From assembly GCA_020848855.1 (NCBI GenBank), contig JADLHH010000427.1:1-21973 (forward strand): 21,973 bases of DNA. Direction: 5' to 3'. The position numbers and the translations under genes are program-made. Positions 7,395 through 14,206 of this stretch are shown here, piece after piece. The notes under the pieces are model-generated. The model did no database searches. It was not told where the DNA came from and saw nothing but the letters and a program-made list of their open reading frames with translations. Each line of letters begins with the position of its first letter. Position 1 is the stretch's first letter. The DNA is from Anaerolineae bacterium. GTDB taxonomy: Bacteria; Chloroflexota; Anaerolineae; Aggregatilineales; Phototrophicaceae.

Positions 7395-8052
7395 ACGCGC
7401 TCTGGAACAGCACCGGCGTCTCAGACGGCGTCGGGGTGGGGGTGAGCGTCGGCAGCGGTGTATCGGTGAAGCGCGGGTCGAGTGTGTACGACGGCAGCGG
7501 CGTTGCCGTGCTGGTCGCTGGCTCGGTGGGGACGGGCGTCACGGTCGGCGGGGGCGACACGGTATTCGACGGCGTGTAGGTTTTGGATGGCGTCGGGGTG
7601 GGGTTGACTGCCTCGATGATCGTCTCGTGCATGTAGGCGAGTTCGATGCGCCGGGTGTTGGGGTTGAGGTCGATACTGTACCACTCGGAGCCGGGGTCTT
7701 GCCCCAGCACGCACACGATTTCACCTTCGCGGAACTGCGTCACCACCGCTGACGACGTGGCGGGACCTTCGCGGACGATTCCGGCAGGCACGCTCACCCG
7801 GAAATCCTGACATGGTGGCACTTCGGTTGAAGTCGGCAGCAGGGTGGACGGGATCGGCACCATGCGCGTGACTCCAACCGCCGTCGCCGTGCTGACGATT
7901 TCGGCGCGCGCAGTGGCTTCGACGACGCCCAGCCCGCCCGTGCGCAGAAACGTCTGCACGCCCTGCCAGATGTAGAAAATTCCGAAGACCAGCGCCACCG
8001 CCAGCAAAAAAACCAGTATCGCCGGGGGACCGCCGCCCGATCTGCGTCCCAT
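7393..8052 (-). CDS. Membrane-anchored SH3-like protein with Thr/Pro-rich tail
   Basis: The 219-residue protein starts with a short basic stretch (MGRRSGGG) and one membrane helix (about 11-32), so it should be anchored with the rest outside. A linker (about 40-80) leads to a bacterial SH3-like domain at about 82-149. That domain carries the typical pattern VREGPATSSAVVTQFREGEIVCVLGQ...EWYSIDL. The remaining 70 residues are almost only Thr, Pro and Ser (PTPTPS, TPLPTLTPTPTPSETP), a spacer style very common in Chloroflexota exported proteins. Bacterial SH3 domains often bind cell wall, but some are only structural. ATG 8052 is preceded by GGGAGG with a 7-base spacer. It stands alone and convergent to the MFS gene. 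Domain call good, ligand unknown. Confidence 0.85.
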   Translation of the reverse strand: MGRRSGGGPPAILVFLLAVALVFGIFYIWQGVQTFLRTGGLGVVEATARAEIVSTATAVGVTRMVPIPSTLLPTSTEVPPCQDFRVSVPAGIVREGPATSSAVVTQFREGEIVCVLGQDPGSEWYSIDLNPNTRRIELAYMHETIIEAVNPTPTPSKTYTPSNTVSPPPTVTPVPTEPATSTATPLPSYTLDPRFTDTPLPTLTPTPTPSETPVLFQSA

Positions 8053-8191
8053 GCCTGCGCCTCCCGCGCAGCATTTTTACCAGAGACGCCCGCTGCGCGC
8101 CAGCGCTGCGCCCGCCGCCCACACTACGCTTCGGCGTCACTTACTGGTTCTGGTTGTGCCTGTATGGGAGTTTTCGAAGCGGAGATGGGTT

Positions 8192-8563
8192 TCACCCGTT
8201 ACCGAGGAACTGCTTCACTTCGGCGATCAACGGCTGCCAGCCGCGCATCTTCGGGAAGAAGCCGTCGGCTCCCACGCGCATCGCGTTGAGGCGGTCTTCC
8301 TCGTTGTCGGCGGCAGTCAGCAGCAGAATGGGGATCGAGCGAGTCGCCGGGCTGCTCTTCAACTGTGCGCAAACGTCATACCCGCTCAGCTCGCCCAGCC
8401 GAACATCCAGCAGGATCAGGTCGGGGCGCTGCGCGTCGACCATTCGCAGCGCCTGCGTGCCGCTGTTGGCGTGAACGACGGCATACCCGGCGCGCCTGAC
8501 CACGGTTTCCATCAATTCCCGGTTCATCTGGTCATCATCGACGATCATGACGGTCTGCGGCAT
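8192..8563 (-). CDS. Single-domain response regulator (CheY-like receiver)
   Basis: The 123-residue protein is one receiver domain with no output domain. The acidic pocket is D9-D10-D11, the phospho-acceptor is D53 (LLDVRL), the switch residue is T83 and the conserved lysine is K105 (FFPKM). Proteins of this type pass a phosphoryl group to, or act by binding, a partner. No kinase is adjacent; the two kinases at the far end of the window are possible but unproven partners. ATG 8563 has a weak AGG upstream. It is divergent from padR-modAB, and its minus-strand TATAAT (complement of 8600-8605) overlaps the padR promoter, so the two may compete for polymerase. Confidence 0.92.
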   Translation of the reverse strand: MPQTVMIVDDDQMNRELMETVVRRAGYAVVHANSGTQALRMVDAQRPDLILLDVRLGELSGYDVCAQLKSSPATRSIPILLLTAADNEEDRLNAMRVGADGFFPKMRGWQPLIAEVKQFLGNG

Positions 8564-8578
8564 GGTGCTACCTGTGGG

Positions 8579-8606
8579 TTGGCAAATAATCGGGCTTCAT
8601 TATAGT
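8579..8606 (+). promoter_or_regulatory. Predicted sigma70-type promoter of padR-modAB
   Basis: The -35 box TTGGCA (8579-8584) and the -10 box TATAGT (8601-8606) are each five of six to consensus and lie 16 bases apart. Transcription should begin near 8613, which places the perfect inverted repeat 8636-8664 inside the 5' untranslated region. Confidence 0.6.
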
Positions 8607-8635
8607 CAACTTCCCATGCTGCTGCTACTTGATCT

Positions 8636-8664
8636 GCCCCCTATTCCAAGTTAGAATAGGGGGC
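8636..8664 (+). promoter_or_regulatory. Perfect 11-bp inverted repeat directly abutting the padR start codon
   Basis: GCCCCCTATTC (8636-8646) and GAATAGGGGGC (8654-8664) are exact inverted copies 7 bases apart, and the padR ATG begins at 8665. The right arm supplies the only ribosome-binding-like run (AGGGGG). As DNA it could be the operator of an autoregulating PadR protein. As RNA it would form a hairpin that hides the start region. It is unlike the ATGT/ACAT boxes described for PadR itself. Confidence 0.6.
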
Positions 8665-9201
8665 ATGTACGCACAGACGCCTGACGAGACGGTTTTGGGG
8701 CTGCTGGCAGCAGAAGCCCGGCATGGTTATCAACTGATCGACTGCTTCCGCGACCCGGCGCAGTTTGGAAATGTCTGGTCGCTGGGCACCAGCAAGATTT
8801 ACGCCGTCCTGAAGCGCCTCGACGCGCAGGGCATGATTACCGGGCGCAGCATCGATTCGCCCGACGCCCCGACGCGCGTCGAATACACCCTCACCCCGGC
8901 AGGCATCAACCGTCTCGAAGAATGGCTCACCGACCCGGAGCCAGCGTCCAGCGTGCGCCGCGTTCGCGTCGAATTCCTGAGCCGCCTCTATATTACCCGC
9001 CTGCTCGATATGCCCACCCGCGACATCGTTCGCACCCAGAAGGAAAGCTGCCAGCGCCGCCGTGACGCCCTGATTATCGACCGTGACTGTGCCGCGCCCG
9101 GTGTCGGTCGGCTGGCGCTTGAGCTGGAAGTCGCTCAATTGGACGCGATCCTCGACTGGATCGACCGCTGTGAGATTGTGCCGCCAAAGGAGTTTTCATG
9201 A
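8665..9201 (+). CDS. PadR family transcriptional regulator, first gene of a molybdate operon
   Basis: The 178-residue product has the PadR winged-helix domain at its N-terminus. The first helices are ETVLGLLAAEARHGYQLID (8-26), the recognition helix is SKIYAVLKRLDAQGMI (43-58) and the wing is VEYTLTPAG (72-80). A helical C-terminal half (about 97-170) fits the dimerisation helices of PadR subfamily 2 (Vir_act_alpha_C). I prefer ATG 8665 to a TTG at 8629 because the domain begins at once. The ribosome-binding site is then within the inverted repeat, which is odd. Its stop overlaps the modA start (ATGA, 9198-9201), so the two are translationally coupled. The regulator probably controls its own operon and may respond to molybdenum status; that is inference, since ModE or a riboswitch are the known regulators. 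Confidence 0.88.
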   Translation: MYAQTPDETVLGLLAAEARHGYQLIDCFRDPAQFGNVWSLGTSKIYAVLKRLDAQGMITGRSIDSPDAPTRVEYTLTPAGINRLEEWLTDPEPASSVRRVRVEFLSRLYITRLLDMPTRDIVRTQKESCQRRRDALIIDRDCAAPGVGRLALELEVAQLDAILDWIDRCEIVPPKEFS

Positions 9202-10457
9202 AGTTCCGCGTTCTTTCCGTTTTTGTTCTGCTGCTGGCGCTTTGCGCGCTGAGCGTATCGGGGCAGGGCAGTCAAACCCTGACTATCTTCGCTGCTTCTT
9301 CGCTGACTGACGCTTTTGAAGAAATCGCGCTCGCCTTTGAGGGCGCAAACCCCGGCGTCGATGTCGTTTACAACTTCGGCGGCTCCTCGACGCTGGCGAC
9401 CCAGCTTGCCGACGGCGCGCCTGCCGACGTGTTCGCCAGCGCCAACAACACCCAGATGACGAACGCCGTCAACGCCGGGCGCATCGGTGGCACGCCGCGC
9501 ACCTTCGTCAAGAATCGCCTCGTGCTGATCGTCCCGGTAGATAACCCGGCAGGCATCGGCTCGCTCCATGATGTCGCTAACGCCGGCGTCAAGCTGGTGG
9601 TCGCCGTGCCTGGCGTACCCGTCCGCGACTACACCGACGCCATGCTGGAAAAGCTGGCTGCCGACCCCGCCTATGGCGAAGAGTATCGCGCGGCGGTGCT
9701 GGCGAATATCGTCTCCGAAGAAGAGAACGTCCGTCAGGTTTCGGCGAAAGTCGCGCTGGGCGAAGCCGATGCCGGCGTGGTCTATCGCTCCGACGTGACG
9801 CCCGATATCGCCGACGAGGTGATCGCGCTGCCCATTCCCGATGCCGTCAACACACTGGCGACGTACCCGATTGCCCTCACCGACAACCCGGCGAACCCGG
9901 AACTGGCGCAGGCGTTTGTCGATTATGTGCTCGGCGATGCCGGGCAGGACACGCTCGTCAAGTGGGGCTTCACCTCGATACGCATCCCGGCGCTGCCGTT
10001 GACCGTCTCGCTGCCGACCGATGGCACGGCGACGCTCGACGGGCAGGTGCTCAACCCGCTGACGCTCACCTCCGACTTCCTGCGCAGTGATTTCGCCGCC
10101 CATACGCTCGACGTGACGTACCTCAGCGGCGAGAACACCGTCACGACGTCGTATACCGGCGCGCTGCTGTGGGATATCATCGGTTCCGCGCAGTCCAACT
10201 TCAACGCCGACGTGAAGAATGACAAGATCAGCATGTATCTGGTGGTCACGGCGTCCGATGGCTATCAGGCGGTGATCGCGTGGGGCGAAGTCGACCCCGA
10301 ATACGCCAACCAGCCGATTCTGCTTGCCTATGACGAGCAGGGACAGCCGCTTGCGGACGGTCTGACGCTGGTCGTTCCTAGCGACCAGCGCGGGAGCCGC
10401 TACGTACATGGCGTCGTCAACATCAGCCTGCGTGATGCGCCCACAGCCGCCAGTTAA
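9198..10457 (+). CDS. modA: Molybdate-binding protein ModA fused to a molybdopterin-binding-like (SUOX-fold) domain
   Basis: The 419-residue product starts with a signal peptide (about 1-24, no good lipobox). The ModA domain (about 28-258) shows the anion-binding segments FAASSLTDAFEEIA, FGGSST (60-65), ADVFASAN (77-83) and GVVYRSD (193-199). It would capture molybdate or tungstate outside the membrane. ModA is usually about 250 residues, so some 150 are extra. That extension (about 268-412) reads as a complete molybdopterin-binding oxidoreductase-like domain. Its motifs are YTGALLWDII, a TASDGYQAVIAWGEVDPEY block at about 351-369, and VVPSDQRGSRYV at 392-403. I see no cysteine there to bind molybdenum, so catalysis is doubtful. 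ATG 9198 has AAAGGAG with a 5-base spacer. ModA call sure; the second domain is recognised from memory of the family and needs a search. Confidence 0.9.
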   Translation: MKFRVLSVFVLLLALCALSVSGQGSQTLTIFAASSLTDAFEEIALAFEGANPGVDVVYNFGGSSTLATQLADGAPADVFASANNTQMTNAVNAGRIGGTPRTFVKNRLVLIVPVDNPAGIGSLHDVANAGVKLVVAVPGVPVRDYTDAMLEKLAADPAYGEEYRAAVLANIVSEEENVRQVSAKVALGEADAGVVYRSDVTPDIADEVIALPIPDAVNTLATYPIALTDNPANPELAQAFVDYVLGDAGQDTLVKWGFTSIRIPALPLTVSLPTDGTATLDGQVLNPLTLTSDFLRSDFAAHTLDVTYLSGENTVTTSYTGALLWDIIGSAQSNFNADVKNDKISMYLVVTASDGYQAVIAWGEVDPEYANQPILLAYDEQGQPLADGLTLVVPSDQRGSRYVHGVVNISLRDAPTAAS

Positions 10458-11247
10458 ACGACTACGCAGTGGGCTGGTCGCCGCTGCCGGAACGCTGGGG
10501 CTGCTGTTCCTGCTCGTTCCGGTTCTGGTTCTCCTGAGCCGCGCTGTTGGGACGTCGGTCGCTGATGAACTGCCTGCTGTCGGGCAGGCAGTTCTGCTCA
10601 GCTTCATCACGACTATCCTGACGGCGCTGCTCACGGTGCTGTTCGGCACGCCGCTGGCATACATGCTCGGACGGTGGCGTTTCCCGCTGCGCCGCACGCT
10701 GAACGTGATCGTCGAACTGCCGATCGTCCTGCCGCCCGCCGTCGCCGGGCTGGCGCTGCTCGTCACCTTCGGGCGGCGCGGCGCGCTCGGCGAAGCGCTC
10801 ACGGCGATTGGCGTCACGCTGCCGTTCACGACGGCGGCGGTCGTCGTCGCCCAGACCTTTGTCTCCGCGCCGTTTTACATCCGGGCGGCGCAGCTAGGCT
10901 TTCAGGGGATTCCCCGCGAAATCGAAGATGCCGCTCGCGTCGATGGCGCGGAAGGGGTGTCGCTCTTTCGATTCGTCACACTGCCGCTGGCTCGCCGAAG
11001 CCTGGCTGCCGGGCTGGTGTTGAGCTGGGCGCGCGCGCTCGGCGAGTTCGGCGCGACCATCATGTTCGCGGGCAGCCTTCAGGGGCGCACGCAGACTATG
11101 CCGCTGCTGATCTACGGTATTTTCGAGCGCGACCTCAACGCCGCTATCTGGGCAGGCGCGATCCTGATCGGTATGGCGCTGCTGGCGCTGCTGCTTTCGC
11201 AGCGTTTGCGCCAGGACGACCTGCCGACCAGCGACGGCTACGTCTGA
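10435..11247 (+). CDS. modB: Molybdate ABC transporter permease ModB
   Basis: This inner-membrane permease of 270 residues has five or six helices. The family stretch VELPIVLPPAVAGLALLV lies at about 93-110. The EAA loop REIEDAARVDGAEGVSLFRFVTLP (161-184) is where the ATPase docks. I start it at ATG 10435, which overlaps the end of modA by 23 bases; ATG 10408 and GTG 10432 are alternatives in the same frame. None has a strong ribosome-binding site, so coupling with modA is likely. The sequence fits ModB best, though tungstate permeases (TupB/WtpB) are similar. No modC ATPase gene follows; the next gene is on the other strand. The ATPase must come from elsewhere. Confidence 0.93.
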   Translation: MRPQPPVKRLRSGLVAAAGTLGLLFLLVPVLVLLSRAVGTSVADELPAVGQAVLLSFITTILTALLTVLFGTPLAYMLGRWRFPLRRTLNVIVELPIVLPPAVAGLALLVTFGRRGALGEALTAIGVTLPFTTAAVVVAQTFVSAPFYIRAAQLGFQGIPREIEDAARVDGAEGVSLFRFVTLPLARRSLAAGLVLSWARALGEFGATIMFAGSLQGRTQTMPLLIYGIFERDLNAAIWAGAILIGMALLALLLSQRLRQDDLPTSDGYV

Positions 11248-11273
11248 TACTTCATCGTATCTGCAGAGCGCAC

Positions 11274-11316
11274 CAGGGGCACAGGTGCAGCCTTCGGTTG
11301 CCAGGCTGTGCCCCTG
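11274..11316. repeat. Two-part hairpin repeat between modB and the YihY gene (copy B)
   Basis: The outer stem is a perfect 11-base-pair pairing of CAGGGGCACAG (11274-11284) with CTGTGCCCCTG (11306-11316). The inner stem GCAGCC (11287-11292) with GGTTGC (11296-11301) leaves a tight loop around the TTCG (11293-11296). There is no T-run on either side. It lies between convergent genes. It is the same design as the hairpin at 7349-7383 with near-identical inner sequence. Confidence 0.65.
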
Positions 11317-11341
11317 AGATCGCATTGGTTAAACCAGTCGT

Positions 11342-12349
11342 TCAGCCTTCATCCGTCTGGCGCTCGATCTCCGACCAGTCGCGCCCGGCTTTGGTGGCTT
11401 CGCGCCGTGCCTTATATTCGTTTTCCCACACCGCGCCTTCGTCCGGGCGGATGTACGAGCCGTAGTGCCGCGCCCACACTTCCGTGAACTCCGCACCGAA
11501 CAGCAGAATCTGGGCGGAGTAATACACCCACACCAGAATGATCGTCAGCGATCCCGCTGCCCCGAACACCGAGCCGATGTTCGCCCGCGACAGGTAAATG
11601 CCGACGGCGAACTGCCCGATGAACAGCAGCACCGCCGTGAACAGCGACCCGACTATCACGTCCCGCCACGCGATATCCACGTCCGGCAGCACCCGATACA
11701 CCACCGCGATCAAGCCAGTCGAGATCGTCAGCGTCAGCACAAGCTGAATCGCCCGAATTGCCATCACGCTGCCGCCCGCCAGGGGTATGGTCGATGCGAA
11801 CAGGTTGGTCGCCTTGAGGGTCGTCGTTACGCTGATACCGACCGTGCCGTTGCTGACCATCGTGCTGAGCGCCGTGTTGATGACCATCGTGCCCAGCAGC
11901 GCCACCGCCGCCAGCAGCACGATCCCGAACGACATCAGCCGGTTCTTGATCAACACCAGCGGCGACCGCCCCGGCTTGGCGCGCACTTCCCAGATTTTGT
12001 TGAGCGCGTTCTGAAGCTGGGCGAACATGCCCGACGCGCCCCATACGATGATCGACAGCCACACAATCGTCCCAATGGCGTCTGCCGACCGCGTCTCGCT
12101 GCGCAGCATCGAACGGATCAGATCCGCCGCCTGCTGCCCGACTGTGGTTTGCAGGTTGCTCACCAGCCCGCTTTCGAGCGTGTTCTGATCCATCACCAGC
12201 CCCAGCGCCAGCGAGATGATGATCAAGAGCGGCGAAAGCGAGAAGATCGCGTAGTATGCTAGCGACGCGGCGATATGAGCGCCGCCGTCTTCCATCCATT
12301 CGTGTACGGTTTCGCGGAATAGTACGGAGATACTTCTGAGCACCGTCAT
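11342..12349 (-). CDS. YihY/virulence factor BrkB family membrane protein
   Basis: This 335-residue integral membrane protein has about six hydrophobic segments. The family's marks are HIAASLAYYAIFSLSPLLIIIS near the start, GASGMFAQLQNALNKIWEV in the middle, and GAAGSLTIILVWVYYSAQILLFGAEFTEVWA near the end. The family was once called ribonuclease BN by error; the true role is unknown, with proposals of transport or envelope stress functions. The C-terminal 45 residues are charged and cytoplasmic. ATG 12349 has AGAAGGA about 11 bases upstream, a little far. A perfect TATAAT (complement of 12392-12397) lies upstream, though its -35 is poor. It is a single gene, convergent to modB. Confidence 0.92.
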   Translation of the reverse strand: MTVLRSISVLFRETVHEWMEDGGAHIAASLAYYAIFSLSPLLIIISLALGLVMDQNTLESGLVSNLQTTVGQQAADLIRSMLRSETRSADAIGTIVWLSIIVWGASGMFAQLQNALNKIWEVRAKPGRSPLVLIKNRLMSFGIVLLAAVALLGTMVINTALSTMVSNGTVGISVTTTLKATNLFASTIPLAGGSVMAIRAIQLVLTLTISTGLIAVVYRVLPDVDIAWRDVIVGSLFTAVLLFIGQFAVGIYLSRANIGSVFGAAGSLTIILVWVYYSAQILLFGAEFTEVWARHYGSYIRPDEGAVWENEYKARREATKAGRDWSEIERQTDEG

Positions 12350-12391
12350 CGGACGCCGATTCCTTCTGTCCAGGTCAGGCTTTCCGTTTCG

Positions 12392-12397
12392 ATTATA
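12392..12397 (-). promoter_or_regulatory. Candidate -10 box (TATAAT) for the YihY/BrkB gene
   Basis: The minus strand reads TATAAT at the complement of 12392-12397, 43 bases upstream of the start codon. No good -35 is visible 16-18 bases further up (CACCTG). The rest of the 212-base gap 12350-12561 shows no gene and only short inverted repeats. Confidence 0.3.
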
Positions 12398-12561
12398 CGT
12401 GCTTTTTTAGTCGCCAGGTGTGCCTGCTTATCGCCGCGCTTTGCCGAAGTGGTGTTGGCGGAGGGGGATATTCGCCTGAAGATGGACTGTGACTATTCAC
12501 GCTCGTCGGGGTTACTGCACACGAGCACGGCATCGGCAGTTGCAGACTGCGAGGCACTGAA

Positions 12562-13128
12562 ATGAGCGACCCGTATACCAAGCCCGAAATCATCGAGCGC
12601 CTGCGCGATATCCAGCATGAGGTTGCCGTCATCGTCGCCGCGATTCCGCCCGCGCGGTTTGACGCGGGCAGCGCCGAGTCGTGGTCGCCCGCTGGCTACC
12701 TCAAGCACCTGCTGCTGAGCGTGAAGCCGTTCGCCAAAGCCGTCACCTTCCCGCCGGATGCCCTCAAGCGGCGCTTCGGCTCCCCTGACCGTCCGATGCT
12801 ACCTTACGCCGAACTGTGCGCGCGCTATCAGGCGCGGCTCGACGGCGGCATCCGCGCCGAAGACTACGAAGCCATCCTGCCGACCGCGTTTCGGATGCCC
12901 GATGACGCTGCCAACGTGCAAGCGTATCTGATTGATCTGTGGAATGAGGCGCACGACCGCATGATCGGCGGGCTGGATGTCTGGACAGAGGCGCATCTCG
13001 ACGGCGTGGCAATTCTGCACCCGGCAATCGGCACGATCAGCGTGCGCGAGATGCTGTTCTTCACCATCTTCCATAATACGCTGCACTGGAACGACATCCG
13101 CGCCGCCGCCGGTATCGAGCAGCTATAG
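12562..13128 (+). CDS. DinB-like (YfiT/DinB superfamily) putative metal-binding protein
   Basis: The 188-residue soluble protein fits the DinB four-helix fold. The motif SWSPAGYLKHLLLS (40-53) carries the first metal-site histidine (H49). FHNTLHWNDIR (170-180) carries the other two (H171, H175), giving the usual His triad. In known members the fold serves damage-inducible proteins and thiol transferases (bacillithiol or mycothiol dependent); which thiol, if any, is not readable here. ATG 12562 is preceded by GAGG (12551-12554) with a 7-base spacer. It is convergent to the next gene, only 14 bases away. A second, different DinB-like gene lies at 20513-21040. Fold assignment likely, function open. 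Confidence 0.75.
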   Translation: MSDPYTKPEIIERLRDIQHEVAVIVAAIPPARFDAGSAESWSPAGYLKHLLLSVKPFAKAVTFPPDALKRRFGSPDRPMLPYAELCARYQARLDGGIRAEDYEAILPTAFRMPDDAANVQAYLIDLWNEAHDRMIGGLDVWTEAHLDGVAILHPAIGTISVREMLFFTIFHNTLHWNDIRAAAGIEQL

Positions 13129-13142
13129 GGGCGCGCCCGGCG

Positions 13143-13511
13143 TCACCGCCACAAAATCCACCAGGCAGGCAGCACGAGCACGAACTCGACGGCGATAATC
13201 CGCGCCAGCGTCCGCAGTAGCTTCGGCTGCCCGGCTTCGCGGATTAACCGGTCGGTGCAGTAAATCAGCAGGATCAGCCCGACGAGTCCAAACACGATCA
13301 CCCCGCACTGCTGCGCCAGGCTGATCACGTTGGCAGTCTCCAGCCGGGCTTTGGTGGTCGGCTGCGGGATCACCAGCCCCAGCCCCCAGATCAGCATATC
13401 GCGCAGCGCGAAGATGAGCAGCACGCTCAGCACCACCGTTGCCAGCCACAGCACGCCGGACAGCGCCAGCGCGGTCGGTCGTCGGTGAGTGAGTGGGTCG
13501 ATTCGGTTCAT
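13143..13511 (-). CDS. Small membrane protein with three predicted helices, unknown function
   Basis: The 122-residue product has a short charged N-terminus (MNRIDPLTHRRP). Hydrophobic segments lie at about 13-35, 65-87 and 104-121, and the protein ends in WWILWR. The loop between the first and second segments (IPQPTTKARLETAN) is polar, and the one before the third is basic (DRLIREAGQPKLLRTLAR). ATG 13511 is preceded by AAGAGA with about 8 bases between. I do not recognise the family. It stands alone between the DinB-like gene and the cold-shock gene. Confidence 0.6.
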   Translation of the reverse strand: MNRIDPLTHRRPTALALSGVLWLATVVLSVLLIFALRDMLIWGLGLVIPQPTTKARLETANVISLAQQCGVIVFGLVGLILLIYCTDRLIREAGQPKLLRTLARIIAVEFVLVLPAWWILWR

Positions 13512-13620
13512 GAGGCATTTCTCTTACAACGCGAGACCGAGGCGATTATACCATCCCACTGCTATATGCGGGACGTGGGTCGATGTGTGATGCTTCGAGC
13601 GACAAACCGCCATTCTGACC

Positions 13621-13657
13621 AATAAAAAAACCAGCTTCCTGAATGGGAAGCTGGTTT
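13621..13657 (-). terminator. Strong rho-independent terminator of the cold-shock gene
   Basis: The minus strand has a 12-base-pair stem (complement of 13646-13657 pairing with complement of 13628-13639) around a 6-base loop. It is followed by a run of T (complement of 13621-13630, AATAAAAAAA). It begins 22 bases after the cold-shock stop. This is the clearest terminator in the window. Confidence 0.9.
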
Positions 13658-13678
13658 CAGTTTGCAGCGGGGGTGGGC

Positions 13679-13894
13679 TTAGCCCTTAATGACGCGAACC
13701 GCGCTCGCCTGCTTGCCCTTCTTGCCCTCGGTGATGTCAAACTCGACCTTGTCACCTTCGTTCAGCGAACGGAAACCGTCGCTCTGAATTTCCGAATAGT
13801 GGACGAACAGGTCGGCTCCACTTTCCGGGGTGATAAAGCCGTAGCCCTTTTCACCATTGAACCACTTGACAGTACCTTTGCTGCGCTGTGCCAT
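13679..13894 (-). CDS. Cold-shock domain protein (CspA family)
   Basis: At 71 residues this is one cold-shock domain. Both RNA-binding motifs are present: RNP1 as KGYGFI (16-21) and RNP2 as LFVHYS (29-34). The conserved start KGTVKWFN is at 6-13. The family binds single-stranded RNA or DNA, melts RNA secondary structure and helps translation in the cold or in general growth. ATG 13894 has AGGAG with a spacer of about 9 bases. A 300-base upstream gap holding two hairpins probably includes a long leader, as is usual for csp genes, and a strong terminator follows. It is a single-gene unit. Confidence 0.97.
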   Translation of the reverse strand: MAQRSKGTVKWFNGEKGYGFITPESGADLFVHYSEIQSDGFRSLNEGDKVEFDITEGKKGKQASAVRVIKG

Positions 13895-14206
13895 TGTATT
13901 CGCTCCTGAATAATGGGGTTTGCCATAGCCTTCTTGTAGTCACACATCCCAGTTATTGCAGGAAGGTCACGCAGTACTCGCAGAGTGCGCAGAACGTCTT
14001 GCCATCGAGTCTGGCTGCTCAAGTGAGGTCTTATGGGTGCTCAACCAAAGCACCGATGTGGACGAGACACACACTGTCTACTAATTCCACATTGCTTGTA
14101 CAGCATAACATGAGAAGCAATAAATGGCTAGTCCCTATTTTTCATCTGCCGGGATTCGCCTTTTCCCAGCACCGATAGCGCGCACCCTGCTTGCGGTACA
14201 GCGACA
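13895..14206 (-). other. 312-base region upstream of the cold-shock gene, probable structured leader
   Basis: I see no credible gene here. It is richer in A and T than its surroundings. On the minus strand it holds a hairpin with nested arms GTGGA/TCCAC (14058-14062, 14086-14090) and AGACA/TGTCT (14065-14069, 14075-14079). A second hairpin GGTGCT/AGCACC follows (14036-14041, 14049-14054). A 7-base inverted repeat ATTGCTT/AAGCAAT lies further up, near 14091-14121, possibly at the promoter. Weak -10 candidates there include TACAAG. A leader of roughly 190 bases would be typical for this gene class. Confidence 0.5.

Noticed and set aside
9135..10829. Long open frame (564 residues) antisense to modA and modB
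   Set aside because: Low-complexity Arg/Gly/Asp-rich product with no recognisable fold, mirrored from the clear modA and modB frames.
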